DNA of 29,945 nucleotides from a virus. The position numbers and the translations under genes were made by a program. The stretch covers positions 1-29,945 of IMG/VR virus record IMGVR_UViG_3300025137_000178, one strand, 5' to 3'. Under the pieces are notes generated by a model. That model had not been told where the DNA came from, did no database searches, and saw only the letters and a program-made list of their open reading frames with translations. Below are positions 17,930 to 25,736 of the stretch, one piece after another (the first letter of the stretch is position 1; every line of letters starts with the position of its first letter).

Positions 17930-17937
17930 ATAAATAT
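17930..17937 (-). promoter_or_regulatory. Putative late promoter element of baseplate operon
   Basis: The coding strand reads CAATATTTATAATAG in the 51-base gap between tape measure and 66-aa gene. It is 37 bases from the ATG at 17892, the longest spacing in the set. The seven genes 17892-9274 follow with overlaps or gaps of no more than 12 bases and no further clear element. Confidence 0.5.
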
Positions 17938-17943
17938 TGTAAA

Positions 17944-20757
17944 TTATTGGGTCTTATAAGAAACTAATCCTAAAGCTGTTCCAACTTTGTTACCATCTAA
18001 TTCTACTACTCCTCCTCTTTCAACTGCCGCTACTAAACGTTCTAATAATTGAACTGTTTTTTCATTTCCTCCAAATCCTAATGATGATGCTCTACTTAAA
18101 GGTACTACAGCTTCAGGTTCTCCGCCTTCACCTATTAATGCTGTAGTTGGGCTTGTTACGATACCACCTGTAGCAAGTCCAATTTCTGGGGGAGCACTTT
18201 CAGATTCTCCTGTTCCAAATTCTGTACCTAAAGCGTCAACGTCTGTTCCTTCTTCTAAGCCTAAAGCATCCTCAACCATACCTTTTATGTCAAGCTCTAA
18301 TCCTGTGTCAAATCCTAAGAAACCAGCTATACCATTAATTGCTCCTAAAATAAGATCTATACCTGCTTGAATTGGGGATAATATTATTCTTATAAGACCT
18401 GCACCTATTTTTTTAAACCCTCCACCTATTTTTTCAAATGCTGATTCAAAATTGCCTGAAAAGATATCACCAATGCCACTAGCTATGTCAGCAACACCAC
18501 TAAACATATCTAAAAGACCACCTAAACCACCCATAACCGCCTCTACCCCAGCAGTAATAAGAGATATTGAAGGAATTATCAAAAATTCTATTACTGAACC
18601 TATTGCCCCAAATATATCTATTCCTTCACTAGCCTCACCAAATATTTCTCCTAGTTGTGCTTTTACATTATCAAAAGCATTCATTAACTTTTCTATAGGA
18701 GGATTTAAAGCATTCATAATAGGTTCTATTATTGCTGTAAGGATATTTGCTGTCCATTTAAGAGCAGCCATTATGGGAGTTAAAGCTAACATTAATATAT
18801 TCATAAAAATATCTAAAATGGGATTTAGTATTTGAAATATAGCATTTAATGCTGGTTCTAAAATATCTATAAGCACATTTACTATGGGCATTAAAGCACT
18901 AGCAATTTGCATAAATAGATCTTGAATTTTATCTTGTACCGCTGTAAATTTTTCAGCAACTGAGGCAGATTCTAATTGGTTTAAAAGACCTTTTTCAGCA
19001 AGTTCTTGTTGCTTTTCTTCTGTTAATAAACCTTTTTCTTTTAATCTGTTATATTCTGCTTGGGCCTCTGACATAGATTTAATGTTAGTACCAAATGCTT
19101 CTTGTACAGATGCTAGTTTTTCTTGCTCAACTAAGGCATTTGCTAACTCATCTTTAGTCATGCCAACGGCAGCTGCAATTGCTTCTTGTTCTATGCGATT
19201 CATATCACCAAACTCAGCAGCAGATCCTACTTGTTTTGTAATTTCTTTAGCAACTGTGGCTAAATCATTATCTAAAGCCGCTTGTCTAGCCTTTTCAAGA
19301 TTAAGATCTTTACCTAATAACAATTCAGCTTCTAATTCTTTAGCTATTGAGCCTTCAAAATCTAGTAAACTATCAGCAATGCTTTCTACTTTACTTTGTT
19401 CAACACCTAATAATTTAGCTTGATAAACTTGATTAGCTAATTCTTTAGTATTTCTACCCGCAGATAATAGTTGAGAAGCTGATGCTTTGCCTAATCCTTC
19501 TTGAATTTCTTTTACACTTAAAGCAATACCATTTTGGTTATTTAACTCCATAGTAACTTCTGTTACATCTGCTAATTGGTCCTTAATGGTAGTTCCAGTA
19601 ATCATAGCATTAGAAGCAAACATACCCATTGCTTCAGCAGATAATCCTGTTCTTTCTGAAATTGAAGCAAATTCGGCTGCAAATTTACCTGAGAATTGGA
19701 CTGCTGTACCAAATTCTTTATTTAACGACTGTTGAGCTGCTACAACATCTTTAGTACTTACTAATAAGTCACCTGATAGCCCCGCTGCGTCATTAGCTCG
19801 TTCTACTAATTTTTGTCCTTCGGCTGCGGATACTCCAAATTCTTTTGCTAACTCTCCAGATGATTTATCTAGTTGAGTAAATGCTGAAACTAAACTTTCG
19901 ACTGCAAATGCTAATAGGGCGGCCGGACCTAAAGCTTTAGTTAAATTTTTACCTAAATTCCCAGCAAGGTTTTTTGCAACTTTAAATTTATCACCTAAAC
20001 CTGAGGTGATGTCTCCTGATTCTGTTAGTTTTGAGGCAAATGATCTTGAATCTGCTACAGCATCCTTAATACCTAGTTTTTCTTCTAGGCCTCCCAGCCC
20101 AAGGTTATTTAAAACTGATCCAAGATTATCTGCTACATCTCCAAGTCCTATACCAGACTCTCCTAAATTTAAAGCACTTTCTATATTCCCGGCTCGACGT
20201 TCGATTTCGGCCATATTCTCAGCTTCAGCGTCTAATTCAGCATTAATTCCTGCAAATATGTTTCCTAAATCTAAAGCAGCTTGTAAATCATCTTCTGAGA
20301 TGAGTCCTTTTTCGGCTGAATCTACTAGTGCATCTTCTAATTCTATTCTACCTGCTAAGGTATCATTAATAGCTTCTTCACTTCCTAAGGTAGCTTGAAG
20401 AAATTGTTCATATTCAGTTTGTAAACTATTTGTAGCATCCGCAAGTTTAAGTTTACTTTTTTGAATACTCTCAAGAGTTTTTTCTCCTGAAATAACGTCG
20501 GAATAACTGTCTGTTATCCCTTTTGCTGCACTTGCTACATCTTCAAACGCTTTAGCAGTTTCTGAAGCTGTAATAGAGTTTATATTTAGTGCTTTAGATG
20601 CTTTTTTAACTTCACTAGTATAATCCCTAGAAAAGAATAAAACATCTCTTTGGGCATCTGCTAGACTTAAAAGTCTTTTTAAATTATCCTCCTGAGCACG
20701 GCCTGCCTTTTCAGTTTCCTCTCTATACTCTTTTGCTTTTTTAGGATCTAAAGACAT
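17944..20757 (-). CDS. Tail tape measure protein (937 aa)
   Basis: The N-terminal 200 residues are strongly helical and charged. Long hydrophobic alpha stretches follow (about 285-305, then 650-850) with repeated I-L, A-L and G-G-L patterns. The end has the common tape-measure signature L-A-T-G-G-I-V-T-S-P near 861-870, then I-G-E-G-G-E-P-E-A-V-V-P-L (about 875-887). The protein sets tail length, occupies the tube lumen and is expelled during DNA injection. At about 1.5 angstrom per residue, 937 residues predict a tail near 140 nm, longer than T4 (590-aa gp29). It follows the tube and gp26-like genes, the usual place for a tape measure. An ATATTTATT variant promoter element lies 16 bases upstream. 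Confidence 0.9.
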   Translation of the reverse strand: MSLDPKKAKEYREETEKAGRAQEDNLKRLLSLADAQRDVLFFSRDYTSEVKKASKALNINSITASETAKAFEDVASAAKGITDSYSDVISGEKTLESIQKSKLKLADATNSLQTEYEQFLQATLGSEEAINDTLAGRIELEDALVDSAEKGLISEDDLQAALDLGNIFAGINAELDAEAENMAEIERRAGNIESALNLGESGIGLGDVADNLGSVLNNLGLGGLEEKLGIKDAVADSRSFASKLTESGDITSGLGDKFKVAKNLAGNLGKNLTKALGPAALLAFAVESLVSAFTQLDKSSGELAKEFGVSAAEGQKLVERANDAAGLSGDLLVSTKDVVAAQQSLNKEFGTAVQFSGKFAAEFASISERTGLSAEAMGMFASNAMITGTTIKDQLADVTEVTMELNNQNGIALSVKEIQEGLGKASASQLLSAGRNTKELANQVYQAKLLGVEQSKVESIADSLLDFEGSIAKELEAELLLGKDLNLEKARQAALDNDLATVAKEITKQVGSAAEFGDMNRIEQEAIAAAVGMTKDELANALVEQEKLASVQEAFGTNIKSMSEAQAEYNRLKEKGLLTEEKQQELAEKGLLNQLESASVAEKFTAVQDKIQDLFMQIASALMPIVNVLIDILEPALNAIFQILNPILDIFMNILMLALTPIMAALKWTANILTAIIEPIMNALNPPIEKLMNAFDNVKAQLGEIFGEASEGIDIFGAIGSVIEFLIIPSISLITAGVEAVMGGLGGLLDMFSGVADIASGIGDIFSGNFESAFEKIGGGFKKIGAGLIRIILSPIQAGIDLILGAINGIAGFLGFDTGLELDIKGMVEDALGLEEGTDVDALGTEFGTGESESAPPEIGLATGGIVTSPTTALIGEGGEPEAVVPLSRASSLGFGGNEKTVQLLERLVAAVERGGVVELDGNKVGTALGLVSYKTQ

Positions 20758-20773
20758 ATTAATTGTTTTGGCA

Positions 20774-20781
20774 ATAAATAT
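20774..20781 (-). promoter_or_regulatory. Putative late promoter element before tape measure
   Basis: The coding strand reads GCATATTTATTGCC, 16 bases upstream of the ATG at 20757. It sits in the 33-base gap after the gp51-like frame. The last base of the 9-mer is T instead of A. Confidence 0.45.
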
Positions 20782-20790
20782 GCAAGGGTA

Positions 20791-21090
20791 TTATTTTTTA
20801 GATGCCTTTGTATTAAAAGTAGAAGATTTAGACGATTTAGCATAATCCGGTAAATTGGATCTATCGGGGTTAGCTAAATCTACATTAGTTTTACCAGATT
20901 TAGATCCTTTTGAAGATTTTTTATAAGCATCTGACTGTTGTTTTCTAGCTTCTGCTATCTGTTGATACGTAAATTTACGTAACCAAATAGGCATATCATA
21001 TATCGTAAAGTAATCATAACCCCCATTACCGTAGTAAACGATTTCGTGAATTTGAGTAAATAAGGCTTTTCGATACTTAGGCGTCAGGCC
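20791..21090 (-). CDS. Downstream half of putative frameshift pair, gp51-like (99 codons, no own start)
   Basis: The frame stays open from just after the T-run at 21091-21097 to a TAA at 20791. The first in-frame ATG (20994) would give only 67 residues. The 32 codons before it read as a well-structured segment (F-T-Q-I-H-E-I-V-Y-Y-G-N-G-G-Y-D-Y-F-T-I) running straight into M-P-I-W-L-R-K-F-T-Y-Q-Q-I. I associate this combined pattern with gp51-like or tail-chaperone proteins of marine T4-like phages, from memory. There is no ATG, GTG or TTG in those 32 codons. A +1 or -2 shift on the upstream message would make a fusion of about 342 aa. The C-terminus is Lys/Ser-rich and probably disordered. 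Alternatives: an independent 67-aa protein from 20994, or a homopolymer error. Confidence 0.75.
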   Translation of the reverse strand, partial: GLTPKYRKALFTQIHEIVYYGNGGYDYFTIYDMPIWLRKFTYQQIAEARKQQSDAYKKSSKGSKSGKTNVDLANPDRSNLPDYAKSSKSSTFNTKASKK

Positions 21091-21820
21091 AAAAAAAGTT
21101 AACGGTCACTGGAAGAGATGCTTCTTCCAAGGTGCCGTTACTACTCTCAAATGTAAATGTTAAATCAATGTCTGGTTGGAAACTTTTAATATATTCCCTT
21201 AATGCTCTAGAGTCTCTGGCAAGCATGTAATTATCTACAAACTCCCTAACAGCGGATTTTTCTTCATTTCCGTCTATTGAGGTAATCATATGCTTTAATC
21301 TAGTAGATAATTCAAATGATCCAGTTTTATCAAGTCTTTTAAGCCCTTTAATTTCTTGCTTAATTGCTTTATCGTCTTTATTATTAAGTAATTTAAACTC
21401 AATAGTAGCTTTAGTAGTAGGTAATGTAAAAGAAAATTTATTTATACCTTTTTCTAATTTAGACTCGTCTAAATATCTAGGTTCTAAAGTTGCCAGATCT
21501 ACTGTAACTTCTTCTTCTTTATGAATAAATGTATAGTCTTTACCATAACCTAAAATACGTGATGCCACCATTACTGCGTTTTTATCGCCTACTATAAGGT
21601 CATCATAATTGATTTTTGATACAATCAATGACTTCATCAAACGATCTAAGACCGTGCCATCTTTAATGTAATTTTGGTTGGTAAGAATGTCTTCTTCTTT
21701 AGCGGTCATGTACTTCATTTCGATAGTACCGCTAGATAAGGGATTATCTTCGGGATAGATTAAACCTTTTGAGGGTAGTTCTACTACCTCTGTTGGGAAC
21801 TTAAATTTTTCGTCACTCAT
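21077..21820 (-). CDS. gp26-like baseplate/tail assembly protein (247 aa), probable chaperone G-equivalent
   Basis: The start is placed at the second ATG (M-S-D-E-K-F-K-F-P-T-E-V-V-E-L-P-S-K-G). The upstream ATG at 21880 lies inside the terminator hairpin and adds an implausible leader. The pattern P-S-K-G-L-I-Y-P, M-T-A-K-E-E-D-I-L-T (about 39-48) and a conserved-looking end in N-F-F-W-P-D-A are what I recall from T4 gp26-type proteins. The gene sits between tail tube and tape measure, where most long-tailed phages encode tail-assembly chaperones. Its last codons contain seven T residues at which a shift would enter the 20791-21090 frame. It is soluble-looking, with no membrane segment. Both gp26-like and chaperone readings may hold. 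Confidence 0.8.
   Translation of the reverse strand: MSDEKFKFPTEVVELPSKGLIYPEDNPLSSGTIEMKYMTAKEEDILTNQNYIKDGTVLDRLMKSLIVSKINYDDLIVGDKNAVMVASRILGYGKDYTFIHKEEEVTVDLATLEPRYLDESKLEKGINKFSFTLPTTKATIEFKLLNNKDDKAIKQEIKGLKRLDKTGSFELSTRLKHMITSIDGNEEKSAVREFVDNYMLARDSRALREYIKSFQPDIDLTFTFESSNGTLEEASLPVTVNFFWPDA
21091..21100 (-). promoter_or_regulatory. Putative +1/-2 ribosomal slippage site (AACTTTTTTT, then GG)
   Basis: Frame zero reads AAC TTT TTT TGG CCT GAC GCC TAA and stops four codons past the T-run. A +1 step gives TTT TTT then GGC CTG ACG CCT AAG, which stays open for 99 codons; a -2 step enters the same frame with one extra Phe. A -1 step meets TGA within three codons, so a lambda-type -1 shift is excluded. 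Confidence 0.6.
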
Positions 21821-21841
21821 TTTAATAACATTTTGTTTGAT

Positions 21842-21849
21842 ATAAATAT
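21842..21849 (-). promoter_or_regulatory. Putative late promoter element before gp26-like gene
   Basis: The coding strand reads ATATATTTATATC, just downstream of the terminator and 21 bases before the ATG at 21820. Terminator followed at once by this element supports a new transcription unit. Confidence 0.58.
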
Positions 21850-21851
21850 AT

Positions 21852-21886
21852 AAAAAAAATGAAGGAGCGCATTTCTGCACTCCTTC
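21852..21886 (-). terminator. Intrinsic terminator after tail tube gene
   Basis: On the coding strand GAAGGAGTGC pairs with GCGCTCCTTC across the loop AGAAAT. This makes ten pairs including one T-G, at 21886-21861. A short A-T step and eight T residues follow at 21859-21852. It lies 26 bases past the stop of the tube gene. It would insulate the highly needed tube message from the gp26-like gene. Confidence 0.88.
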
Positions 21887-21911
21887 TTTTTATATAATAT
21901 TTTGGCTTATA

Positions 21912-22400
21912 TTAGAAGTTCAATACTGCGTAGTCAATCGCAAGTGTAAGTGAAATTTCTTGAACGGCATCAACATTTTCGTAGTTATAATCTCCGAATT
22001 GAGCTGCAGTAATAAGAGCGCCTTTAAGCACCCACTCAGAAACAACATCACCTACAGGACCTAGTACATTCAGTGTTAAATCCTTTTTGTAGAAATCGGA
22101 ATACCCGTCTCTACCTGTTACAGATTCGTGTCCCAAACGTACCCACTCCATGACTGCTTGAGCACCAGAAGGTGTAATTGGATCATAAAGTGTTAAGGTT
22201 ACATCATCCCAAGTAGTTTTACCTTTTATATTACGCAGAACGTTAATATAATTTAAGGTAATCTTATTTTGGGTAAGACCTATTGATGATAATCCTCTTA
22301 CCATGTAAGTAGGCATTCCATCCATATATAGTATGAACCGATTTTGTTGTTTGGGTTCAAATGCTGTGAAAAAAATTTCGTTTGAATCTAATACTGCCAT
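21912..22400 (-). CDS. 19: Tail tube protein, gp19-like (162 aa)
   Basis: The length is almost exactly that of T4 gp19 (163 aa). The order of blocks fits the family: R-F-I-L-Y-M-D-G-M-P-T-Y at about 21-32, I-T-L-N-Y-I-N-V near 47-54, W-D-D-V-T-L-T-L-Y-D-P-I near 64-75, then V-M-E-W-V-R-L-G-H-E, and a terminal strand L-T-L-A-I-D-Y-A-V-L. It forms the inner tube through which DNA passes. It follows the sheath gene, as in T4. It has its own promoter element and a strong terminator, consistent with a separately and abundantly transcribed gene. Confidence 0.93.
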   Translation of the reverse strand: MAVLDSNEIFFTAFEPKQQNRFILYMDGMPTYMVRGLSSIGLTQNKITLNYINVLRNIKGKTTWDDVTLTLYDPITPSGAQAVMEWVRLGHESVTGRDGYSDFYKKDLTLNVLGPVGDVVSEWVLKGALITAAQFGDYNYENVDAVQEISLTLAIDYAVLNF

Positions 22401-22417
22401 TGTTGTTGTGTTTATCT

Positions 22418-22425
22418 ATAAATAT
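22418..22425 (-). promoter_or_regulatory. Putative late promoter element before tail tube
   Basis: The coding strand reads TGATATTTATAGATA, 17 bases upstream of the ATG at 22400. It lies in the 54-base gap after the sheath gene. The leader ACACAACAACA is A-rich with no Shine-Dalgarno sequence. Confidence 0.58.
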
Positions 22426-22454
22426 CAGAAATATTTGCCTTTTATTATTTTTTA

Positions 22455-24527
22455 TTAATATCCTCCTGCTGATGCTCCGGCTTCAGGGAATGAAGCTCCA
22501 GTTGGTTGAACATTGAAGTTAAGAATTATAAATTCAGCTGTCTTAGTTGGTTGTAAGTACACCTGTCCTACTAATTCATTCCTATCAATTACTGCAGGAG
22601 TATTGATTGTTTCATCCATTACTACCTTAAATGCGTACAAACCTTGTCTTTGTTGTACTGATTCGAGGTATGGGTTTACAATTGCTAAGAAGTTATTTCT
22701 AGTAGCTACTGTGTTTTGTTCGAAAACAATATTACCTGCTTGCTGGTCTAAGAATTGCTTAACAGTAATTAATAATCTTCTAACATTGATACGATCTAAT
22801 GCTGATGCTTTAGTTTGTAATGTTTTCTGACCAAATACTACAACTCCTGATCTTGGGAATGCTGTGATTGGATTAACCTTATCAGCATATAATGTGTCTC
22901 TTGATGCTTTTGGTAAGCTTAAAGATGTTTTAAGTACCGTTGGTAATGCACCTCTATTTAGACCCGCCGGAGCGAACCAAGGCTCACCTACCTTGTCATT
23001 AAACGCATATACTCCAGGAATAAACGTTGATGCCGGCGCCCACTTTAACCTTCCAGTGAGTGGATCACTGCAGTATAACCATGGGAAGTAAGCTGTTGCA
23101 TAAGAATTATTAATAGATTTTGCTTGTGTAACAGCATTTGCAACTGTTGCATCACCATAATCAGTTAAGTCAAGTATTGCTAAAGCATCTGCTCTTGCTT
23201 CAGTATTAGTTAATAGTATATTTAAAGTAGTTGAATCATCTTTATAATTCAATCCAGGAGCAGCTATTGAAGTGTAATTAAATTGTGGATCATTTAATAA
23301 GTAGAAAGACTGAGTATAATCAAATGGTTGAATGCCCTGTATATTAGTAGCTGAGTCTATGTCTTTACCAAATTTAGCATTTTCTGCAATCCCACCTGTA
23401 GCGCTTATAAACCCTTTTGAGCTAGCTCCTGCAGCTGTATTTTGGGGTAGGGCATTTGGATAGGTAGCTACTCTAACATTTCCTGCACTGTCTAAGTAAT
23501 TAGGAGTTTCTTGAATGCTTGAAACGTAAACATATTTACTAATATTTGGAAAATCTCCATCTTGTACTACTTGAGCTGATGTAGTTCCGGGATTAGCAAT
23601 AGTTTGGAATTGAGTACCTATTGCCTTGCCAATAAAGTTAGTGTCAAATGGATCTAACGTTAGGTTATCATACTGTTCAAGAATAATTTTTTCATTATCG
23701 TCATCGTCTCCTCTTCTAATAACAAGTGTAAATGTACCTGAACCAGTGTTTGCATTTCTTATTTCGTATCTAATATTTTCTTTAGAACCAGATGGAAATA
23801 AACCATTTGAATTTGCTGTAGTTGTTGCAGAGTTTTGATCAGAACCTTGAGCAATTGTTTTTAAAACAAATGAAGCAGGTTCATTAACAACAATATCATC
23901 TTGTACAAGTGTAACTTTTAAGTCGGTTCCTCCTGCATCCGAATCACCTAAAGATTGAGATGGGAAGGTAATTACACTACCTACTGCAAAAGTACCTGCC
24001 TGACCTGTAACAGTAATTGAAGATACATTTGTAGCAGAGTTTAAAGTTATAGAAGCAGTAACATTTGTTCCACCCCCGGTTACTGCAGATGAAGAAACTA
24101 ATGTATAAGTGGCTGCTACTCCTCCTGCTACTTGTTGGCTAATAGAACCTAATATCTCATCCGTTGTAGTTCCTATAGCTCCAGATCCAGATATTTGTCC
24201 TATTGAAGCCTGTGCTGATGTATAGTTTCCATTTACTGCCCTACTAACTAAAAGAGTACTACCACCGTTGTTAAAGTAAGTGTAAGCAGCAGTGCTGTTA
24301 AAGAAAGAGTATTGACTTTGACCTTGTGCTACGGTTCCACTTGTAATTGTAGTACCAAATTTTGCTACGTAATCGTTATACGACGTAACTACTGTAGGGA
24401 CTTGTACAGGGCCTTTAGATGTGGGGCCTACAATAGCAGCTCCAGCTTCAATAATCCCTTGTGGGATAAATGACTGGTCTGTTTCATTAATATAAATGCC
24501 GGGGGAGACGATGTTGTTGTTTGCCAT
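22455..24527 (-). CDS. 18: Contractile tail sheath protein, gp18-like (690 aa)
   Basis: The N-terminus V-S-P-G-I-Y-I-N-E-T-D (about 7-17) is the classic sheath start. It is followed by A-A-I-V-G-P-T-S-K-G-P (about 30-40) and a Y-F-N-N-G-G-S block near 83. Residues about 110-330 form a Ser/Thr-rich beta insertion that probably faces outward. The C-terminal core has L-Y-A-D-K-V-N-P-I-T-A-F-P, then V-N-V-R-R-L-L-I-T-V-K type residues and a final G-Q-V-Y-L-Q-P-T-K-T-A-E-F-I strand. This core makes the interstrand mesh in sheath proteins. Length is close to T4 gp18 (659 aa). It precedes the tube gene and has its own promoter element. Confidence 0.95.
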   Translation of the reverse strand: MANNNIVSPGIYINETDQSFIPQGIIEAGAAIVGPTSKGPVQVPTVVTSYNDYVAKFGTTITSGTVAQGQSQYSFFNSTAAYTYFNNGGSTLLVSRAVNGNYTSAQASIGQISGSGAIGTTTDEILGSISQQVAGGVAATYTLVSSSAVTGGGTNVTASITLNSATNVSSITVTGQAGTFAVGSVITFPSQSLGDSDAGGTDLKVTLVQDDIVVNEPASFVLKTIAQGSDQNSATTTANSNGLFPSGSKENIRYEIRNANTGSGTFTLVIRRGDDDDNEKIILEQYDNLTLDPFDTNFIGKAIGTQFQTIANPGTTSAQVVQDGDFPNISKYVYVSSIQETPNYLDSAGNVRVATYPNALPQNTAAGASSKGFISATGGIAENAKFGKDIDSATNIQGIQPFDYTQSFYLLNDPQFNYTSIAAPGLNYKDDSTTLNILLTNTEARADALAILDLTDYGDATVANAVTQAKSINNSYATAYFPWLYCSDPLTGRLKWAPASTFIPGVYAFNDKVGEPWFAPAGLNRGALPTVLKTSLSLPKASRDTLYADKVNPITAFPRSGVVVFGQKTLQTKASALDRINVRRLLITVKQFLDQQAGNIVFEQNTVATRNNFLAIVNPYLESVQQRQGLYAFKVVMDETINTPAVIDRNELVGQVYLQPTKTAEFIILNFNVQPTGASFPEAGASAGGY

Positions 24528-24552
24528 GAGTTGTTCTTATTTATATTTTGTT

Positions 24553-24560
24553 ATAAATAT
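24553..24560 (-). promoter_or_regulatory. Putative late promoter element before tail sheath
   Basis: The coding strand reads AAATATTTATAACA, 25 bases upstream of the ATG at 24527. A forward TATAAATA also occurs on the same strand 10 bases from the ATG (24538-24545). Which of the two acts cannot be told from sequence. Confidence 0.55.
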
Positions 24561-24578
24561 TTAATTTTTTATCAAAAT

Positions 24579-24830
24579 TTAATCAGTTTTAGTAAAAACT
24601 CCAGAATTTAAATCTATAGAGCCATTACCGTATTTTTCTGTTAAATCTTGTCCAGCTTTGTTTTCAGCTTTTTTTAATTCTTCAATTTGTTCTGTTAAAC
24701 TTTCTTTTTGTAACTCTAACAATTGAATGTTATATTCTAATTGACCTAAACTATTAATAATATTAGATTGGGTTTCTTGTAACTGTGTAAGAGTGGTTAA
24801 CTCTTCTTGTGATAACTTAATTTGTTCCAT
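24579..24830 (-). CDS. Coiled-coil small protein (83 aa)
   Basis: Residues about 5-58 show heptad-like Leu/Ile spacing and Glu/Gln/Lys richness (Q-L-E-Y-N-I-Q-L-L-E-L-Q-K-E-S-L), so a coiled coil is likely. The end has L-T-E-K-Y-G-N-G-S-I-D-L-N-S-G-V-F. I recall a Y-G-x-G-x-I-x-L/I-x-x-G-x-F ending from hypothetical proteins of marine phages, with no known function. It sits between the gp15-like and sheath genes, where T4 carries its two terminase genes. It has its own element 11 bases upstream. It is not long enough for a small terminase of the usual kind. Confidence 0.78.
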   Translation of the reverse strand: MEQIKLSQEELTTLTQLQETQSNIINSLGQLEYNIQLLELQKESLTEQIEELKKAENKAGQDLTEKYGNGSIDLNSGVFTKTD

Positions 24831-24841
24831 AATTTTTATTG

Positions 24842-24849
24842 ATAAATAT
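24842..24849 (-). promoter_or_regulatory. Putative late promoter element before coiled-coil gene
   Basis: The coding strand reads ACATATTTATCAATA, 11 bases upstream of the ATG at 24830. The ninth base is C instead of A. Confidence 0.48.
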
Positions 24850-24866
24850 GTAAAAAAATCTGTAAA

Positions 24867-25736
24867 TTATTCATACGTAGAACTTGTATCAATTGTGTTT
24901 ACTACTGATTCAACTGTAAAATTGATTTTAGAAGGACTTAGTACCTTTTTAGGGGCAACCATGTCTCTTTGTATAACATTAGGAATTAGATATCCCTTAA
25001 GAGTCAAATCAAATGTTGCTCTTACATTTCTATATTCACCTGTGTTAACTTCATTTATAGTAGCAAAAGAGTCAATAAGAGCTTTAAATTTAAATCTTTC
25101 TGGGTCGCCCCAGTAGCTATTAGCTGCAAAATTAATAGCTTCAATAATATTATTTAATTGTTCTACATAGTAAGTGTATGCTATACAACTATAAGTTAAA
25201 GTAATATAATCCGGTACAACTATAGCGTATGATTCCCTTTGGGGGAGAGTGCCGTTTAAAATATTAAATTTACTATATGAGTTTATTTGAGAATAGGATT
25301 TTTGAAAGTATTGAAATTGATGTGGGTTATTAGCATCTATTTTACTAGTAATATTTTCATTTTTAATATTGTTTCTTTTAAAAACAATAAGAGGAGCCAT
25401 AATTTTACCTTTGCTATCTCTAAAAAATCCATCACGTTGGGCGTCTTTCCATCTTTCAGGATCGCCATATTTAATAGGAACAGCAATTCGTTGACCATTT
25501 TGAAATACAGAAGGTTTAATTACATTTGTAAAATAGTAGGCAATTGCTTCATCTATATCTTTAATACCTAAACTAAAGGGTTTTGTAGTGTCATCCTTAA
25601 AAGAAGTTTGTTCTCCTCTATTTAAATCACCACTAGCATTAGGATTCCCCCTACCTAATTTATCATAAGGCTCAATTAAATTGTTACTTATCTCTTTTTG
25701 AGATTTAGGGATTGGTATTCTTCCTTTTGTTGCCAT
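24867..25736 (-). CDS. 15: Tail completion / sheath stabiliser protein, gp15-like (289 aa)
   Basis: It is the third gene of a TAATG-coupled neck operon, and the length is near T4 gp15 (272 aa). Recognisable parts are a conserved-looking N-terminal region (A-Y-Y-F-T-N-V-I-K-P-S-V near 66-77), I-A-V-P-I-K-Y-G-D-P-E-R-W (about 84-96), a middle Y-V-E-Q-L-N-N-I-I-E-A-I-N-F and S-Y-W-G-D-P-E-R-F-K-F-K. The C-terminal part has strands of the type V-R-A-T-F-D-L-T-L-K-G-Y-L-I-P. In T4 gp15 caps the finished tail and joins it to the head neck. The order 13-14-15 supports the call. Confidence 0.8.
   Translation of the reverse strand: MATKGRIPIPKSQKEISNNLIEPYDKLGRGNPNASGDLNRGEQTSFKDDTTKPFSLGIKDIDEAIAYYFTNVIKPSVFQNGQRIAVPIKYGDPERWKDAQRDGFFRDSKGKIMAPLIVFKRNNIKNENITSKIDANNPHQFQYFQKSYSQINSYSKFNILNGTLPQRESYAIVVPDYITLTYSCIAYTYYVEQLNNIIEAINFAANSYWGDPERFKFKALIDSFATINEVNTGEYRNVRATFDLTLKGYLIPNVIQRDMVAPKKVLSPSKINFTVESVVNTIDTSSTYE

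Noticed and set aside
20791-20994. Simple independent 67-aa gene starting at M-P-I-W-L-R-K-F
   Set aside because: It is possible, but the 32 open codons before it encode protein-like sequence continuous with it, so the short form probably cuts a larger domain.
21088-21100. Classical -1 slippage as in lambda G/GT
   Set aside because: The -1 frame reads CTT TTT TTG GCC TGA and stops at once, so only +1 or -2 reaches the long frame.
21821-21880. Earlier ATG for the gp26-like gene giving 20 more residues
   Set aside because: It lies inside the terminator hairpin and upstream of the promoter element. The added residues look like translated terminator and AT-rich spacer.
24579-24830. Small terminase (gp16) for the coiled-coil protein
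   Set aside because: It is too short, has no helix-turn-helix motif visible, and no large terminase follows.
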